Origin: Symbiotaphrina buchneri
Taxonomy: Eukaryota > Ascomycota > Symbiotaphrinales > Symbiotaphrinaceae
Direction of reading: 5' to 3'
DNA: 64,000 nucleotides
Assembly (NCBI GenBank): GCA_001599915.1
Contig: BCIG01000021.1
Span: forward strand, 62,001-126,000
The position numbers and the translations under genes are program-made. A model generated the notes under the pieces. It worked only from the letters and a program-made list of their open reading frames with translations, did no database searches and was not told where the DNA came from. Positions 21,255 through 32,982 of the stretch are shown one piece after another. Numbering within the stretch: the first letter of the stretch is position 1; every line of letters begins with the position of its first letter.

Positions 21255-23129
21255 CTATGCTTTGTATAAAGTATCCAAGAATCCAGACGCTAGATCGACG
21301 ACGATGCTCTTGTTAGGCAGACTCCCAGCCACTCCATACAAGCTAGCGGCATCACCCCTCTCTCCCGCCTTCCTACCCTTCCCCTCAGCAAGCATTATCC
21401 GCTCCTTCTCACGTTCGGCCTCCACAACTGCCCTGAGATCCTCCAATAATTTGTCACATGCGGCAACGATTGGCATTGTCACCGCAACGTGGATGGCTGG
21501 AGGGTCTTGAAGCGCGTTAAGATGCCAGCCCTTGGCGCTCATGCCGTCAGCAATGTCGTAAGGGTCTAAGCTTGTAGAGGTGAAGGCGACCACGCTCACT
21601 AAGGGTCTCCCGATCACTTGGAGATCCGATGAGAGCGACGGGTCTTCCCTGACGGTAGACTCGATCTTTTTGGCGGTACCAACGATGGAGTGGCAAGCAG
21701 CGACGTAACCACTCTCGCCTTGCGCCATCAAGCTGGCCCAACAGCCTGCAATCAGGGCCCCAGGTCTGGAGCCAGCAATGCTAGGGGAGGCATATACCCC
21801 ACCCGACCAGTCCGGACATATAAAGTATTGATATGAGCGTAACTGCTGACTGCGGTACAGAATGGTGGAGTTTCCTTTCGGAGCGAATCCGTACTTGTGC
21901 GTATCGCAACTGATGCTGGTAACGCCCTTCAGCCTGAAGTCAAAAGGCTCACTAGGGAAGCCAGCTTTTTCGAGGAATGGTATCATGAACGACCCAAGGC
22001 AACAATCCACATGCAAAGGAATCTTTCTGCGAGCTGCGAGTCGGGAGAGACCAGATATATCATCAATGATGCCATGGGGGAAATTGGGCGCGGATCCGAC
22101 TAAAAGCACCGTATTCGAATTGATGAGGCGAGACACGGACCGTAAATCCACCTTGTATTCCGGAGCGGGACATTTGACGAGGTGCATGCGAATCTTGAAA
22201 TAAGAACAGGCCTTACGAAAAGCTGTATGTGCGGTTTCAGGTAAGATCCTTAAGGCAGTTGTCAGTAGAGCCTTCGCACCGAAAAGTAGATGAAAGAAGC
22301 CCACATCTCTGGTTCCGTTACACGACGTTCAATGTACGCCTTCTGCCGTGCGCTGAGGCAAGCCATGAGAATGGACTCCGTGCCTCCGCTGGTTGTGACG
22401 CCTGCTGCGCCATTCGGGGCGTTGAACAAGGCAAGCACCTATGAAGACCTCGGTCAATGAGGTCCCAAGAAGATCAGTGGTAAAGCCGCGCACACACCAT
22501 AGCAACAATCTCCGCCTCCATCTTCCTCACCCCGGGAAAGACGTCCGGATGGATAGGGTTCGCCACAGTAAACTTCCCAAACGCTTCAGTCTGGAGTTTG
22601 ACTAGGTCTTCGCCACCGTGATAAACCGCTCCACTGACATAGCCATCTTCCCACCTCGTGTGGTCCATCTGACTGAGGTTGTCAAGCTCCGCTCGAACCT
22701 GCTCCGACGTCCATCCCTCCTTTGGAAGGGTCAGGTAGCGGTTGATGCCTGGACCGGTGGGTACGAGCTTGCCCTCCAGCTTTGCTAAGCTCTCCGTGAT
22801 TTGTTTCTGCACTTGTTTGCGCACGCCTGGAATGCGTAGGAAAAGCCCATATGATATCCTTCTGACAGCCATGTATGCGTCTATCGCCGTCCCGATAAGG
22901 CCGCGGCCCTTGAGTTTGAGCAAACATTTGCGACCCCAGCGCAGTACAAAGAGAATGAAGATCACATTGCGCAACCTAGTGCGAATTAGTCGTTGATTTC
23001 GATACATGAAGTTAGTGCATGAAGGTACGATGCAACGCACAAGTCAATATTCAGGAGCAGCTTCCTGGAGGTGGTTCTGGCATTTTGGGCGATAAAGCCA
23101 TTCGGGAACGAGAGCGGCCCCGGAGCCAT
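21255..23129 (-). CDS. DPL1: Sphingosine-1-phosphate lyase
   Basis: Four exons, 23041-23129, 22498-22975, 22305-22438 and 21255-22248, give 564 residues. This PLP enzyme of the ER membrane splits long-chain base phosphates, the exit step of sphingolipid breakdown. The N-terminus MAPGPLSFPNGFIAQNARTT is followed by a membrane segment (LRNVIFILFVLRW). The catalytic region has YVSGAVYHGGEDL, GAAGVTTSGGTESILMACL (cofactor pocket), PLHVDCCLGSFMIPFLEKAG and the PLP lysine motif SCDTHKYGFAPKG. Introns are short; the third (22249-22304) has an atypical GTGGGC donor, but skipping it joins TEPEM to ILPETAHTAFRKA in frame, as the family requires. Exon 1 is found only by splicing; the first long ORF begins inside the intron. 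Confidence 0.93.
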
Positions 23130-23887
23130 CGCGATGTGCAGATGTGTTCAGGGTCAAACTTCAGGACGAGGTTCGGAGTCGATCAATATTGGTCAAGAGC
23201 ACACTGCTGTGGCAGCCATCATCGTCATCTAATGCAGTCGGTTTCTTAGGGATGGAAAGTTGCCTGCTCGCCTTCCGTCGCCCAAATTCGAGCTCGGCTC
23301 GGTAAGTGTCAGAGCACCCAGCGCTCCCGACCTGCTCGTTCCTGCACGTGCGGATGGACCAGTGGGAGGCACCAGGGTCTAGAGTGAGGTCATGATAGGC
23401 TACGGAAAAGGGATGCTTTCATGATGCATCAAAATCAATCTAACAAATACGAGTGGGCTGGTCTGTCCATTAACATCGAAATTTCCTCGCTGTAGGTTTC
23501 GGCACTATAACTTTGTAATGGGAGACTCTCTTTCACAGGCTTGTCTGCTAAGGCACCTGATCTGACACCTCCCTGATGAATAAACTTGGATGTCTGAGCA
23601 GCCCTATCCATTACCGCGCAATGCATTTGCCCCAGTTGAATCTTAGAAGAACAGGTTATACAAGTCTCGAGGCGTTGCAGAAGTAGCTACCATCGTGCCT
23701 GCGTTTCCGGTGACTGCGTCCTTACGAACCAGTAATGTCCGCATACTCGTCTGCAACCCCGGCCAGGCCTGCTGATGAACTGACGGCCATGCGGTTGCTT
23801 GGATATAGAAGATTATAGGGCCCTGCTCCAAGACGCGGCAGCCTTCCGCTGTTTCTTTGGTGTGTAGATATAGATCCTCCCGTGTCA
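23130..23887. other. Gap between the lyase promoter and the uL30m 3' end
   Basis: This 758 bp stretch has no convincing gene and no pentamer cluster. Short minus-strand frames at 23643-23913 look like the 3' untranslated region of the uL30m gene. Confidence 0.45.
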
Positions 23888-24148
23888 TCACCGTGGCCCT
23901 GGAGTCTCAACATAGAAGCCAGGGTCGGGTCTTCGCAATGCTTTGATTTCGGCTTTTGTGAGTGGCTTGTCCACTTCGGAAACTGCCACCAACTCCTTGA
24001 CAGCCATGATCTGGCCCGCAGTATCGGGGTTCACCGGATGATAGACTGTCCGCATACGCTTCCGCAAACCAAGTGCCTGCAATACTCCGGCCGTCTTCTT
24101 CGGAAGACCGATGGCTGAGCGGAGGAGAGTGATCCGAAAGAAAGCCAT
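23888..24148 (-). CDS. MRPL33: Mitochondrial large-subunit ribosomal protein uL30m
   Basis: Intronless frame of 86 residues. [20 protein letters not shown] is the conserved uL30 start (RITLxRSxIGxP), followed by [20 protein letters not shown], the ribosomal L30 signature, and [14 protein letters not shown]. It ends [10 protein letters not shown]. The length matches fungal mitochondrial L30 (yeast MrpL33 is 86 residues). It is divergent from SEC6. Confidence 0.92.
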   Translation of the reverse strand: MAFFRITLLRSAIGLPKKTAGVLQALGLRKRMRTVYHPVNPDTAGQIMAVKELVAVSEVDKPLTKAEIKALRRPDPGFYVETPGPR

Positions 24149-24464
24149 CTAGATGGTAGGGTGAAGGAGGCGGGCCAGCTGCTCCGGCAGGAATACCAAG
24201 TACTGAGGGAGAGGTGCAGAGTCAGCACAGGCGGGAAGGACACAGGGAAAAAAGAAAAAGACGCGTCGGAGCAAAAGCGGATGTGCGAATACTTACACAG
24301 CAAAGGGTTCAGGCCGACCGAAGTGTCGCTACCTCCTTGTCGAACAAGTCATAGTGACGGATGGGCTTTTGGTGACAAAAAATCTTGAAGAGCTGCGTTT
24401 GCGGATTGAAGGTACTCGTATTGTGGAGTACGGTAATCCGCGATCCGCGGCTCGTGGGTCATCG

Positions 24465-24615
24465 GCCTTTCGCGTAAGGTACGGTAAGTCTCGAGAAATG
24501 TTACCGTAATTCACGGTAATTTGGAAGCTCTCCCCGCGACTCCAAGGGCTACCAGGTACTTTAGGGAGAGGATTCTCCACCACCTTACCTACCTTAGTAC
24601 TCCGTACCCTTATGG
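24465..24615. repeat. Pentamer cluster in the uL30m/SEC6 divergent promoter
   Basis: GTAAGGTACGGTAAG (near 24474), CACCTTACCTACCTTAGTAC (near 24580) and interspersed CACGGTAATT units. It is the same motif family, within 70-220 bases of the SEC6 start. Confidence 0.75.
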
Positions 24616-24682
24616 AATTGGGAGAGCTCACATGGGAGTGCAAATCGAGAGTTGATCAGATTAGCCTTATCGTCCTGCCAGC

Positions 24683-26929
24683 ATGGACGACGCTGCGAGC
24701 GTCACCGTGAAGCTGGCCGAACTGCTCAGGCACCCTGAAGATCTGGAAAAGATCCCGGCCCTCAAGTCGGAGTTCACCAGGAAGAAAGCTGCGGTGGACG
24801 CCCAGCTCAAGCTCGGCCTAAGAGAGCAGTCCGATCTTACCAAGGCAGGTATCAGCTCCATCACCAATGGACAAATGACAGTCGAAGCTATCAAAGAAGA
24901 GATGAAGAGGATTGATCGGCTCTGCGCGGAGGCTCAAAGTATGATCCGCGACTTTCCTCACATCAACCTGGTCGCTCAGACGCATCGCAACTTCTCCCAG
25001 GTGGAGGCGATGAAATCCAATCTAGACGCTTTCAATGATCGACTTGCTGCCGTTGAGAACCTGCTGCGCGAGGATGACATGGATCTCGAGAATCTGCCCA
25101 ACCTTCTCCCAGTCCACTTCGAATTGACTCAACTACGCAATATCCGGGACGACGCGATGGACCAGATCAGAAGGGCCGCTGATAAGTCCCTTGAACATAC
25201 CTTGGAAGAGTACTTCTCGCGCCTGGACGATGTCATCAGCTGGTTTGATGACCACGTTGGTAATGCTTGCATGAATCTGCTTCCCCTGGTTCAGGCCGAC
25301 AACCGGGGGACTGTCGTCCGTCTAGCATTGGTGATTGAGGAGGAGGAGAGCAATGACAAGAAGGTGAAGGCTTTACAAGAAGCACAGAAGGATTACACCG
25401 ACCTTGCTTCCCGCTTTCGGTTCGTGGGGTCCGGTCCAAAGCAATTGCGCGGTTATAAGGAGAAGTTTCTGCAATGCATCAAGGCAACTGCTGAGGCACA
25501 GATGAAGGGCAGCGAGGAACAGTTTCTCGAAGACCCTGACAAGTTGGAGAAAAGCCTGAAATGGTTTTTCAATGACCTTTATACGGTCAAGATCGGTATG
25601 GCGGGCTTGATGCCCGGGAAATGGAAGATATTGAAGACATATGGAGATATATATCACAAGCTCATGCACGACTGGCTTGTCAGATTGATCGACGACCCGG
25701 AGTTAAAGCCAGCTCACATGCTAGCGATCATACATTGGGGTCAGAAGTATTACGCAAAGATGGAGAAGCTAGGGTTCCCTTACTCATCATTGCAACCGCA
25801 ACTCATAGACGACCGCGAAGGCGAACTCGTGCGTGAATGGCGTCAACTTATCATCAAGTTCCTGAACGAATGGATCGATCGCATGTTAGCTAGCGATCAC
25901 AAAGCTTTCATCGAGCGGCAGTCGGATGCACTGGACAACGATGAAAATGGTTATTTCCGGACCAAGACTCTAGGCGATATGTGGCGGATGCTTCGTGAAC
26001 AGACTATAGCTGCTGGAAATTCGGATCGGCCGGATGTTACAGAAGGAGTTATTGATGCTATGTTCCTTGTCTTGAAATCTCGACAGACTATGTGGCAAAG
26101 ATGGGTTGCTGAAGAAGCTATGCGCTATGCCAGCCCTCAGAGCGATCAAGAGGGACTGCAGGTTCTTCAAGACTGGCTTATAGCCATTGCGAATGACCAG
26201 ATTGCCTGCATAGACGACAACGAACAGACAGACCAGTGGGGTTACCTCACACGTTTCAGACGAGATTTCGAGCCTCTTGTATCGCCAAAATACATGTTGC
26301 ATGCAAATGTTGAGCTCGACAAGCTCCGAGACGGTTATGTGGACCTCGGGACGCATTGTATCAGCACCTTTGTCAGCCTCGTATTTGCTGTTGACTTCCG
26401 CTCTGTTCTCCCCGAGTTTTTCACTTCAAGATGGTATTCCGAGTACGGTATGAAACGAATAACATCAACATTCGAAGATTATATCGGTGATTATTCTGAG
26501 GTGCTCCATCACAGCTTGGTGGACATCCTCATCGAGGAATTAGCCGATACACTTCTTATTCGCTATCTACAATGCGTTCGCAATAGAGGGGCGAAGTTCA
26601 AACGAGTTGATCCCTTCAATGAAAAGTTCAAAGACGACGTGATCACAGCCTTCGCCTTTTTCCAAAAGTTTCCGGAATTCCCTGCAATCAAGCAAAAGTG
26701 GCGGGTTGTGGACGGACTTGTGCGGCTGTTAGAAGCTGATAGAAGCAATGTTCCTGCGGTGTACGAGACTTTCAAGAGGGAGTATTGGGACACCCAGTTG
26801 AACTGGGTAGAAGCTGTCCTCAGGGCAAGAGACGATTTTGATCGAAACATGCTGAGTGCTGTGAAAGCCAAGGCAGCTGAGATGTCGGTCGAGAGGGGTC
26901 CCGACACGATAATGGGTAAGGTCAAGTGA
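24683..26929 (+). CDS. SEC6: Exocyst complex subunit Sec6
   Basis: Intronless frame of 748 residues, the normal length. The N-terminal coiled coil (VTVKLAELLRHPEDLEKI; IREMI-like segment SMIRDFPHINLVAQTHRNF) is typical, followed by LRNIRDDAMDQIRRA and the long helical-bundle region with DVISWFDDHVGNACMNLLP and MPGKWKILKTYGDIYHKLMH. The C-terminal Sec6 domain includes GDYSEVLHHSLVDILIEELA and FREYWD-like KREYWDTQLNWVEAVLRARDD. Sec6 is a core exocyst subunit tethering secretory vesicles at the hyphal tip. The absence of introns over 2.2 kb contrasts with its intron-rich neighbours. Confidence 0.96.
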   Translation: MDDAASVTVKLAELLRHPEDLEKIPALKSEFTRKKAAVDAQLKLGLREQSDLTKAGISSITNGQMTVEAIKEEMKRIDRLCAEAQSMIRDFPHINLVAQTHRNFSQVEAMKSNLDAFNDRLAAVENLLREDDMDLENLPNLLPVHFELTQLRNIRDDAMDQIRRAADKSLEHTLEEYFSRLDDVISWFDDHVGNACMNLLPLVQADNRGTVVRLALVIEEEESNDKKVKALQEAQKDYTDLASRFRFVGSGPKQLRGYKEKFLQCIKATAEAQMKGSEEQFLEDPDKLEKSLKWFFNDLYTVKIGMAGLMPGKWKILKTYGDIYHKLMHDWLVRLIDDPELKPAHMLAIIHWGQKYYAKMEKLGFPYSSLQPQLIDDREGELVREWRQLIIKFLNEWIDRMLASDHKAFIERQSDALDNDENGYFRTKTLGDMWRMLREQTIAAGNSDRPDVTEGVIDAMFLVLKSRQTMWQRWVAEEAMRYASPQSDQEGLQVLQDWLIAIANDQIACIDDNEQTDQWGYLTRFRRDFEPLVSPKYMLHANVELDKLRDGYVDLGTHCISTFVSLVFAVDFRSVLPEFFTSRWYSEYGMKRITSTFEDYIGDYSEVLHHSLVDILIEELADTLLIRYLQCVRNRGAKFKRVDPFNEKFKDDVITAFAFFQKFPEFPAIKQKWRVVDGLVRLLEADRSNVPAVYETFKREYWDTQLNWVEAVLRARDDFDRNMLSAVKAKAAEMSVERGPDTIMGKVK

Positions 26930-27371
26930 AGTTGCGAGAGGTGTGCTCCTGTCTACGACCTGCCGCTTTGCTCGGGCGTGCACCCATAGAAGTTTCAATG
27001 CCGGACACGAGACGACAATCGGGTCAGCTGTCTCCCAGGAGGCAGCGGCGACCAGTCTATGGGTCGTTTATCGCATTGGAAGGGGGACTTGTCCTGCCTC
27101 TCACCATGGCGCACCGACTGCATTCAAGGGAACGAGCCAAACCAGCCGTCCTCTGGGATCTCTTGCCAGGTCAGCATCTCACCCCGCAGCTGGTAGGTTC
27201 ACAAAACTCAGAGCTACCCAGCTTTCCCGTGTTACGTCTCGGGCATGCGAGCAAGTCTCACACAAGCAGAGATCAGGAAAGCCGAGACCAGTGCGATAGG
27301 CCACCATACATGCAAGCTCGTGAGCCATGAATCATTAGACCGCTGTCCCCGAAACGTGAAAATGCTATATA
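26930..27371. other. Convergent 3' gap SEC6 / RRP12
   Basis: This 442 bp gap has open frames on the plus strand without family resemblance; I read it as two 3' untranslated regions. It carries no pentamer cluster, unlike the divergent gaps. Confidence 0.5.
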
Positions 27372-30300
27372 CTACTTTCTACCATGCTTTCGAGGGCTCT
27401 TGCCAATGCGCCCATTCCTGGCCTTGCTGATCCCTAAACCCTTCCTTGCACTCCTTGCCCCTGATTTCGTAGTGGCCTGCTTCGGTACTAGAGTATGGCT
27501 TATCTCTTCATCAACATCCATCTCATCGTCCTTTGGCTGTCTTTTATTGCTGAATTTTAGCTTTCCCCTCTGACCTCTTTGGACAGCGTCCCCGCCCTTG
27601 ATAGCATCAATGTATGCATTGATCCCTCCTTCCAGTGTACCGTCCCCGGGCTCCTCCAATCTTGTGTTCTCGTATTCTATGGCCTCAGGATTGGTATCGC
27701 CAGCTTCGATGATCAACTTTCCGTCAACGTCGACCTTTGCCGCCGCTCCCTTCGTCTTTGCAGCAACTCTTGGCTTCTGTGGTTTGGTTGTAGATATGTT
27801 GGCGAAAGCTTTCCGGTCGAGCAAATCTAACGGCTCCTCTTCATCCTCTACGATGAATGACTTGCCGCCTCTATCTCCACCTCGTCGTCGCCCCAAAACC
27901 TCGTCATCGCTGACATCGGAGCCTTCATCCTCACTGCTTTGCGTGCCATACACTGCTTCGTCATGCTCGCTCTCGAACCTCCCTTTCTTGTCGACTTTAG
28001 CTGGAGCATCCTCTTGGCCAGCATCCTTCTTTCTCTTTCGTCGTTCCCTAGTCTTCCTGATATTGTGAATAAGCTTTTTATCGGCTTCGGGACACCACTT
28101 CTCAACGATGTCTACCCCGAATCGACGGATCATACGCTCCAGGATATGTTTCACTTTGGATCTGAAATGGGCGGTATGCTCGTGGCTCCATACCATCAAA
28201 TTTGGTATAAGAGTCTCCAAGCGAGGGGGCATTAGAGTTGTAGGAAGTGATATGACCGACACCTTAACAAAACCGAGCACAGAGCGAACAATTTCTCGAT
28301 TGTTGGAAGTAAGAAACAGATCCATGGTCTGCACCATATCGGTAAGTGCTTCGGCAGACATTTGTTCTACGCAACGGTTAGTCACCAAGCATTGCTATGA
28401 AGGGTTGAAGACACGAATTACCCCGAAAATGGTACAGCACACGCGTCATAGCAGTGATAGAAGCACTAATCATATGAGGAGTGGAGCCCGCCAGGCCGGC
28501 AGACAATATCGTGAAATATTCCTCCAAGGACGCTTGTGCATCAGGGGCGTTGTCAGGCATGTGACTGACTTTGGAGTTCTTAATGGTTCCGCCTTCTTTC
28601 ATCTTTTCCCCCATCTGGACCAGGAGGTCGAAAGCTGCGGTCCTGGCTTTCTCGTTCACCTCTTTAGCCGAAATGACGACCTCTGATATAATGGACGGAA
28701 TGAAATGCAGGTCCGACTGCGGTAGGAATCTGACAACTTCTGAGATGGCTACCAGGCGATCCTGAAGAGGGTTAGAAGAGCGATCGCATGATATGAATGT
28801 ACATACCCGCCGCGCCGGCGACGATGTTTTGTCACCGGATTGAAGAAGTAACTGTTGCAGTTCCGAGTTGCGTTCTTTTAAAGCCACAGATCCATTATCG
28901 GACTCCGCCAAACGCGGTATTAACTTATAGGCTTTCTTCTGTAACTGAGGGTCATCGTCTTTGCCGATGATGACTGCCGCGACATCGAACAGGCTTCCGA
29001 AGCACTCCCGTGGCAGGTAAATGGAGATAGCAATGAGGAGGTCCATCAAAGTATGACTCATAGGAGGCATATTATTCTTTGTGTCTTTCTGCTTCTGCTT
29101 TTCTGCCTGCGTCTGCGGCATGGATTCCTTGAGGGATAATTCCAGCATGTCTCGAACGCGCTTGAACGTCTGTATAAGTTCCTGTTTGAGCCGTCAGTAA
29201 GAAAGCGAAGGAAGACGTCAATGAAAGAAAAGGCTGAAGGCGCACCGCGTCCGAGGTAATACTTAAGTAAGTGTCGATACATTGCAGGATGTGACCTCGA
29301 AGATGAGGTAGTGTCTGACTGTAAACATTGAAAAGCACTGCAAGGAGATTTCCTGCAAAGCCGGCCAAATGAGAGAGATTCTGCCGGGCACCCGCTTTAG
29401 AGACACGCCTCTGGATCACAAGATCGTCCATATCCCCGCCAGTCTGCAGAATCTCTTTATTGGACACGACGAGCCTCCCCAATGCTCGGCACAAATCGAC
29501 TCGTAGATCTGTTTGCTGGTACAATAGGTTTGACAGAAGTTCAGCAAAGCTTTGATCGAAGGACTCAACCAGATCAAGCGGGAGGTCACAATAACCTGGC
29601 AGGAGTGCCCAAATCTGGTGCACCAAAGTTTCGAATATTTTGAATTCCATGGTCTTCTCCGCCTGGCCGTGATCCAGCACCCGTTGGTACATTAGCTCGC
29701 TCAATGGCACAAACTCGGACCTGAAATGGCTGAGATTTGCATTACCGACATTGTCACGAAGAAGTGGAAGCAGCCACGCCCGTCCAGGTCGATTAGGTTT
29801 CGCATCTACAAGATTCAGCGGCAGTAGTTTCAAGACTTCTTCCGGACCCATAGCTCGAATTGCCTTTCCAAGTACGACATCTGCCTCCCGTTTCCCATTG
29901 AAGGAGTCGTTACCTCGGAGCTCACCGACAGTCTTGACAACGTCGGAGAGGAAATATGTCGACCTCCAGCGGAACGCGTCAAACATTGCCCCTAGCACAT
30001 TGAATACTTCCATGCATGCGGCCTGGTATCTCACGCTCATCAGTTCTGTCGCGGAGTTTCCAAGTTGCTCCAAGACTTTCTCGTCAAAGACAGAGGGTTC
30101 CAGCACCGCCGTGGCGGGGACGCAGTTCACCATGAATGAAACAAGGCATTCTGAGGCCGACACTCTAATGTTGTGCGATGACGAAGCCAGATAGGTCGCC
30201 AACAAGGTGAACAGCTCCGGCAACTTGTGAAAGGTCTCTTCAGGATTGATTTGAGCGGCCACATCATAGCCACGAGAGAGGATCGCGATCCACGGTGGCA

Positions 30301-31280
30301 ACAACTGCGAATCATTTTGGGAGGGACGGAGCTCGGAAATGACTTCCATCAGCCTGGGAAGTTTTGTTGACGCGTACTCGTTGGCTGCCATCCCCTCAAA
30401 AATAAGCTCAAAGGCTTCAAAAGATGCTATAGTAAGGTATTCATGGCTTGACTTTGAGATCTTCAGCAATATCTCGCAAAGAGGCTCGATTCTTCGGCTT
30501 GGCCACCCTCCAGATGCTGACGCTATGGTCTTGACGAGATGGATAGCGTGAATCAGGCCGGGCTCATTCTCCTTCACTTGCCCCTGTCCACGAGATTTCT
30601 TGTTGGATTTCGCTGCAACGGCCACATCACTTAGACTTTTCAGTGCCGTTTCGGCACACATGTCTGCGGCCGGGTGGTCCAGGGAGGGGCTTGGCGGCGG
30701 ACTTCTGAGAATCTTTGTGAGAGCTTCCTGCGCTCTTTTCCGTACCTTGGGTCTGTGATCAACTGCAAGCCTGAGCAATCCGGCGGTGGCTCGGCGAGGC
30801 CCGATCTGAGACTGCGGTAACGCCCAAGCTGCAGAAACTTGGGCTATGAGGAGCGTTTCTAGGCATCCTATGGAGGAACGAAGCAAGGACGCCTCAACTT
30901 CTGGGTTGGCAAGCGCAGGGGCGAGATTGGTAAGGATTTGCGAGAATTTGGATCGTAGAAGTGCTTGCGGAGTGTGAGGTGTTACTAGATCCAGCAGATA
31001 GACGACCGGGGTGGCAAGGTCTTTGTTGAGAATGCCACTTGAGGGAGAGATAGCCTGGGTGAGGAGGGCCAGAAGAGCAGCAAAATATGCCGTGGGAGTA
31101 AATTGTGCCTTCTGCTCACGCAAGGTGTCTTCAACTGCTGAGAGCACAACGGCGGTCTAGACGGTATCCAGGCGGTCAGCGATCATAGGGTTAATCAAGG
31201 GTAGAGTCTGGAAGCATCACCTGCTTCTGATTCTGCAGGCGCGGCGACCTGTTCTTGTCGAGTCTCTCCTGTAGCGACAT
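27372..31280 (-). CDS. RRP12: Ribosome-export HEAT-repeat protein Rrp12
   Basis: Five exons (31221-31280, 29246-31156, 28807-29181, 28422-28761, 27372-28366) give 1,226 residues. Exon 1 encodes only MSLQERLDKNRSPRLQNQKQ. HEAT repeats follow, with NUC173-type landmarks such as TPTAYFAALLALL, GWPSRRIEPLCEILLKIS, LLPLRDNVGNANLSHFRSEF and CIDTYLSITSD. The C-terminus has FRSKVKHILERMIRRFGVD, KLIHNIRKTRERRKRKK and a highly charged, probably disordered tail with nuclear-localisation signals. Rrp12 accompanies pre-40S and pre-60S particles. The 45-nt third intron (28762-28806) contains no stop and stays in frame, so retained forms would add 15 residues. Confidence 0.94.
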
Positions 31281-31454
31281 GGCCGCCAGGTTCGTTGGTG
31301 TCTCGTGCTGTTGTCTTGTGTTGGCAGATATAAGAATGTTGTGTGCACTTCGAGCTAATAATAATAATTTCTGTCGAGCGACGAAATTTTGGCGCGGGCT
31401 CAGTATCTGCCTTATCGATAAGCAGGGACTATTAAGCAAGTCTTGAATTCCAAG

Positions 31455-31595
31455 TTCCCGAATCTTGAGGTAAGGTACCGTAAGCTGTATCTGTATGAGT
31501 AACGGAGTATATATACCTTACCTACCTTATACATACCTTACTTTACCCTAAGGTACCTTACCTACCTAGGTAAGGTACGCTTAACAACTCCGAAG
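31455..31595. repeat. Dense pentamer cluster in the RRP12/GET2 divergent promoter
   Basis: One of the densest clusters: ACCTTACCTACCTTATACAT followed by CCTAAGGTACCTTACCTACC and AGGTAAGGTACGC. Both strands of the motif alternate, giving self-complementary blocks. It lies between two divergent start codons (31280 and 31763). Confidence 0.9.
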
Positions 31596-31762
31596 CCCGG
31601 AAGTGGCTTTTGCACGATGACTTGCTAAGGAATCCGTTCGTAATTATCGACCGTAAGGGACTTCCACTTCTACGACATCATCTGCGAGAGAGACACAGAA
31701 ACGCCGGACCATCTCTGTCTTTTCAACCGGCTAGCAGCTTGTTGCAACGTGCAGCTTCGCCG

Positions 31763-32801
31763 ATGGAGGATTCATCCGTCGCAGCATCGGCTGCTAGCCC
31801 ATCCGCGCAACAAGAGCAGCTGCGTCTTCGCAAGCAGCGAAGAGAAGCCAAAATCAAGGCGGGAGGCTCAGCTAGACTGGATCGCATCACCTCCTTGACA
31901 GGTGCGAGGCGAGACAATGGTCAGTCACCATCCTGGACGGTGCCACATTGCAGCTCATCTAATGTCCCCAGAACTTCAGCCTCAGCAGACTGTCCAGCCG
32001 CCATCACGCAGTTCTCCAGCTCCAGCAATGGCCGTCCCCACAGCCGTAGCCGCTGCCGGTGATCAAGGGGTAGATGATCCGGAGGAGGTAGACATAAGTC
32101 AGCACCATTACAGCCCTAGCCGCTCTGTGCCTTCTTCGACTTCCGACTTGCGAAGTCAAATGGCAGAGTTGTTGCAAAATAGTGGCCCTTCTGGAAGGGA
32201 TTACCCAAGCCAGTTGTCTTCGGGGTCGCTCGAGGATTTTCCTGGCGTGGCGACGACAATGCAGGAGCCCACAGGTCAAGCGCCGGAATCAGAAGATCCG
32301 ATGGCGCGCTTGCTTCAACAAGTGATGGCTGGCCAAGGTGGAGGTGGCCTGCCTCCTGGGCTGGCAGATATGCTGGGCGGAGATCATGGGCAGACGCAGC
32401 AGCAGTTTCAGCCACAGACGCGCATTGCAGCTAACGTGTGGAGAATTCTCCATGCCCTGTTCGCGTTAAGTCTCGGAATCTACAGTGCAGCTACTACTTC
32501 CTTCGATGGGTCTCACTTATCACGGTCACATCAGACAACAAGCCTCATGAGCTATAACATCTTCTGGATATTTGTCACAGTACAGCTGGTATTCCAAAGC
32601 GGCAGGTTCTTCCTGGAGAGGGGGAGACTACCCAGCAGTGGGTTGTTGGGCAGCTTAGGTGAAATGCTTCCTGAACCCTATCGAGGATATGCGAGGATGT
32701 TCAGCCGCTACAGCATCATCTACACCACTATTGTGAGCGATGCGATGGTCGTGCTGTTCGTTCTGGGCTTGGTAGCTTGGTGGGATGGTCAAGCATCTTA
32801 A
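31763..32801 (+). CDS. GET2: GET complex receptor subunit Get2
   Basis: Two exons, 31763-31919 and 31972-32801, give 328 residues. The N-terminal cytosolic basic motif (LRLRKQRREAKIKAGGSARL, then DRITSLTG) is the Get3-binding signature of Get2/CAML-like receptors. A long low-complexity linker follows, then three membrane segments: VWRILHALFALSLGIYSA, YNIFWIFVTVQLVFQSGRFF and IVSDAMVVLFVLGLVAW. Get2 with Get1 receives tail-anchored proteins at the ER; the window also encodes one tail-anchored client type, Vti1. The frame continues upstream without an ATG to 31610, so I chose the first ATG (MEDSSVAASA). Confidence 0.9.
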
Positions 32802-32982
32802 TTGTACTCCGTGGTGTCCGGTATGGTGAGATGTTCAGTTATAGATCAATTTTCAACTCAAGCTTGCAGCTCTCCCGTGGCAGGAATATGATATGCCAGG
32901 CGGCGAGATGCGACTCCACAATAGACCAATCCAACGCCAACACCATGGAGATCTCCTCTTCAAAATTTATACGAAGGCTCGA

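Noticed and set aside
22249-22304. Coding sequence MGFFHLLFGAKALL before the sphingosine-phosphate lyase core
   Set aside because: Joining across this segment as an intron restores the conserved TEPEM-ILPETAH junction; the frame through it is accidental.
23643-23913. Minus-strand coding frame after the uL30m stop
   Set aside because: uL30m ends normally at 23888; the overlapping frames look like 3' untranslated sequence.
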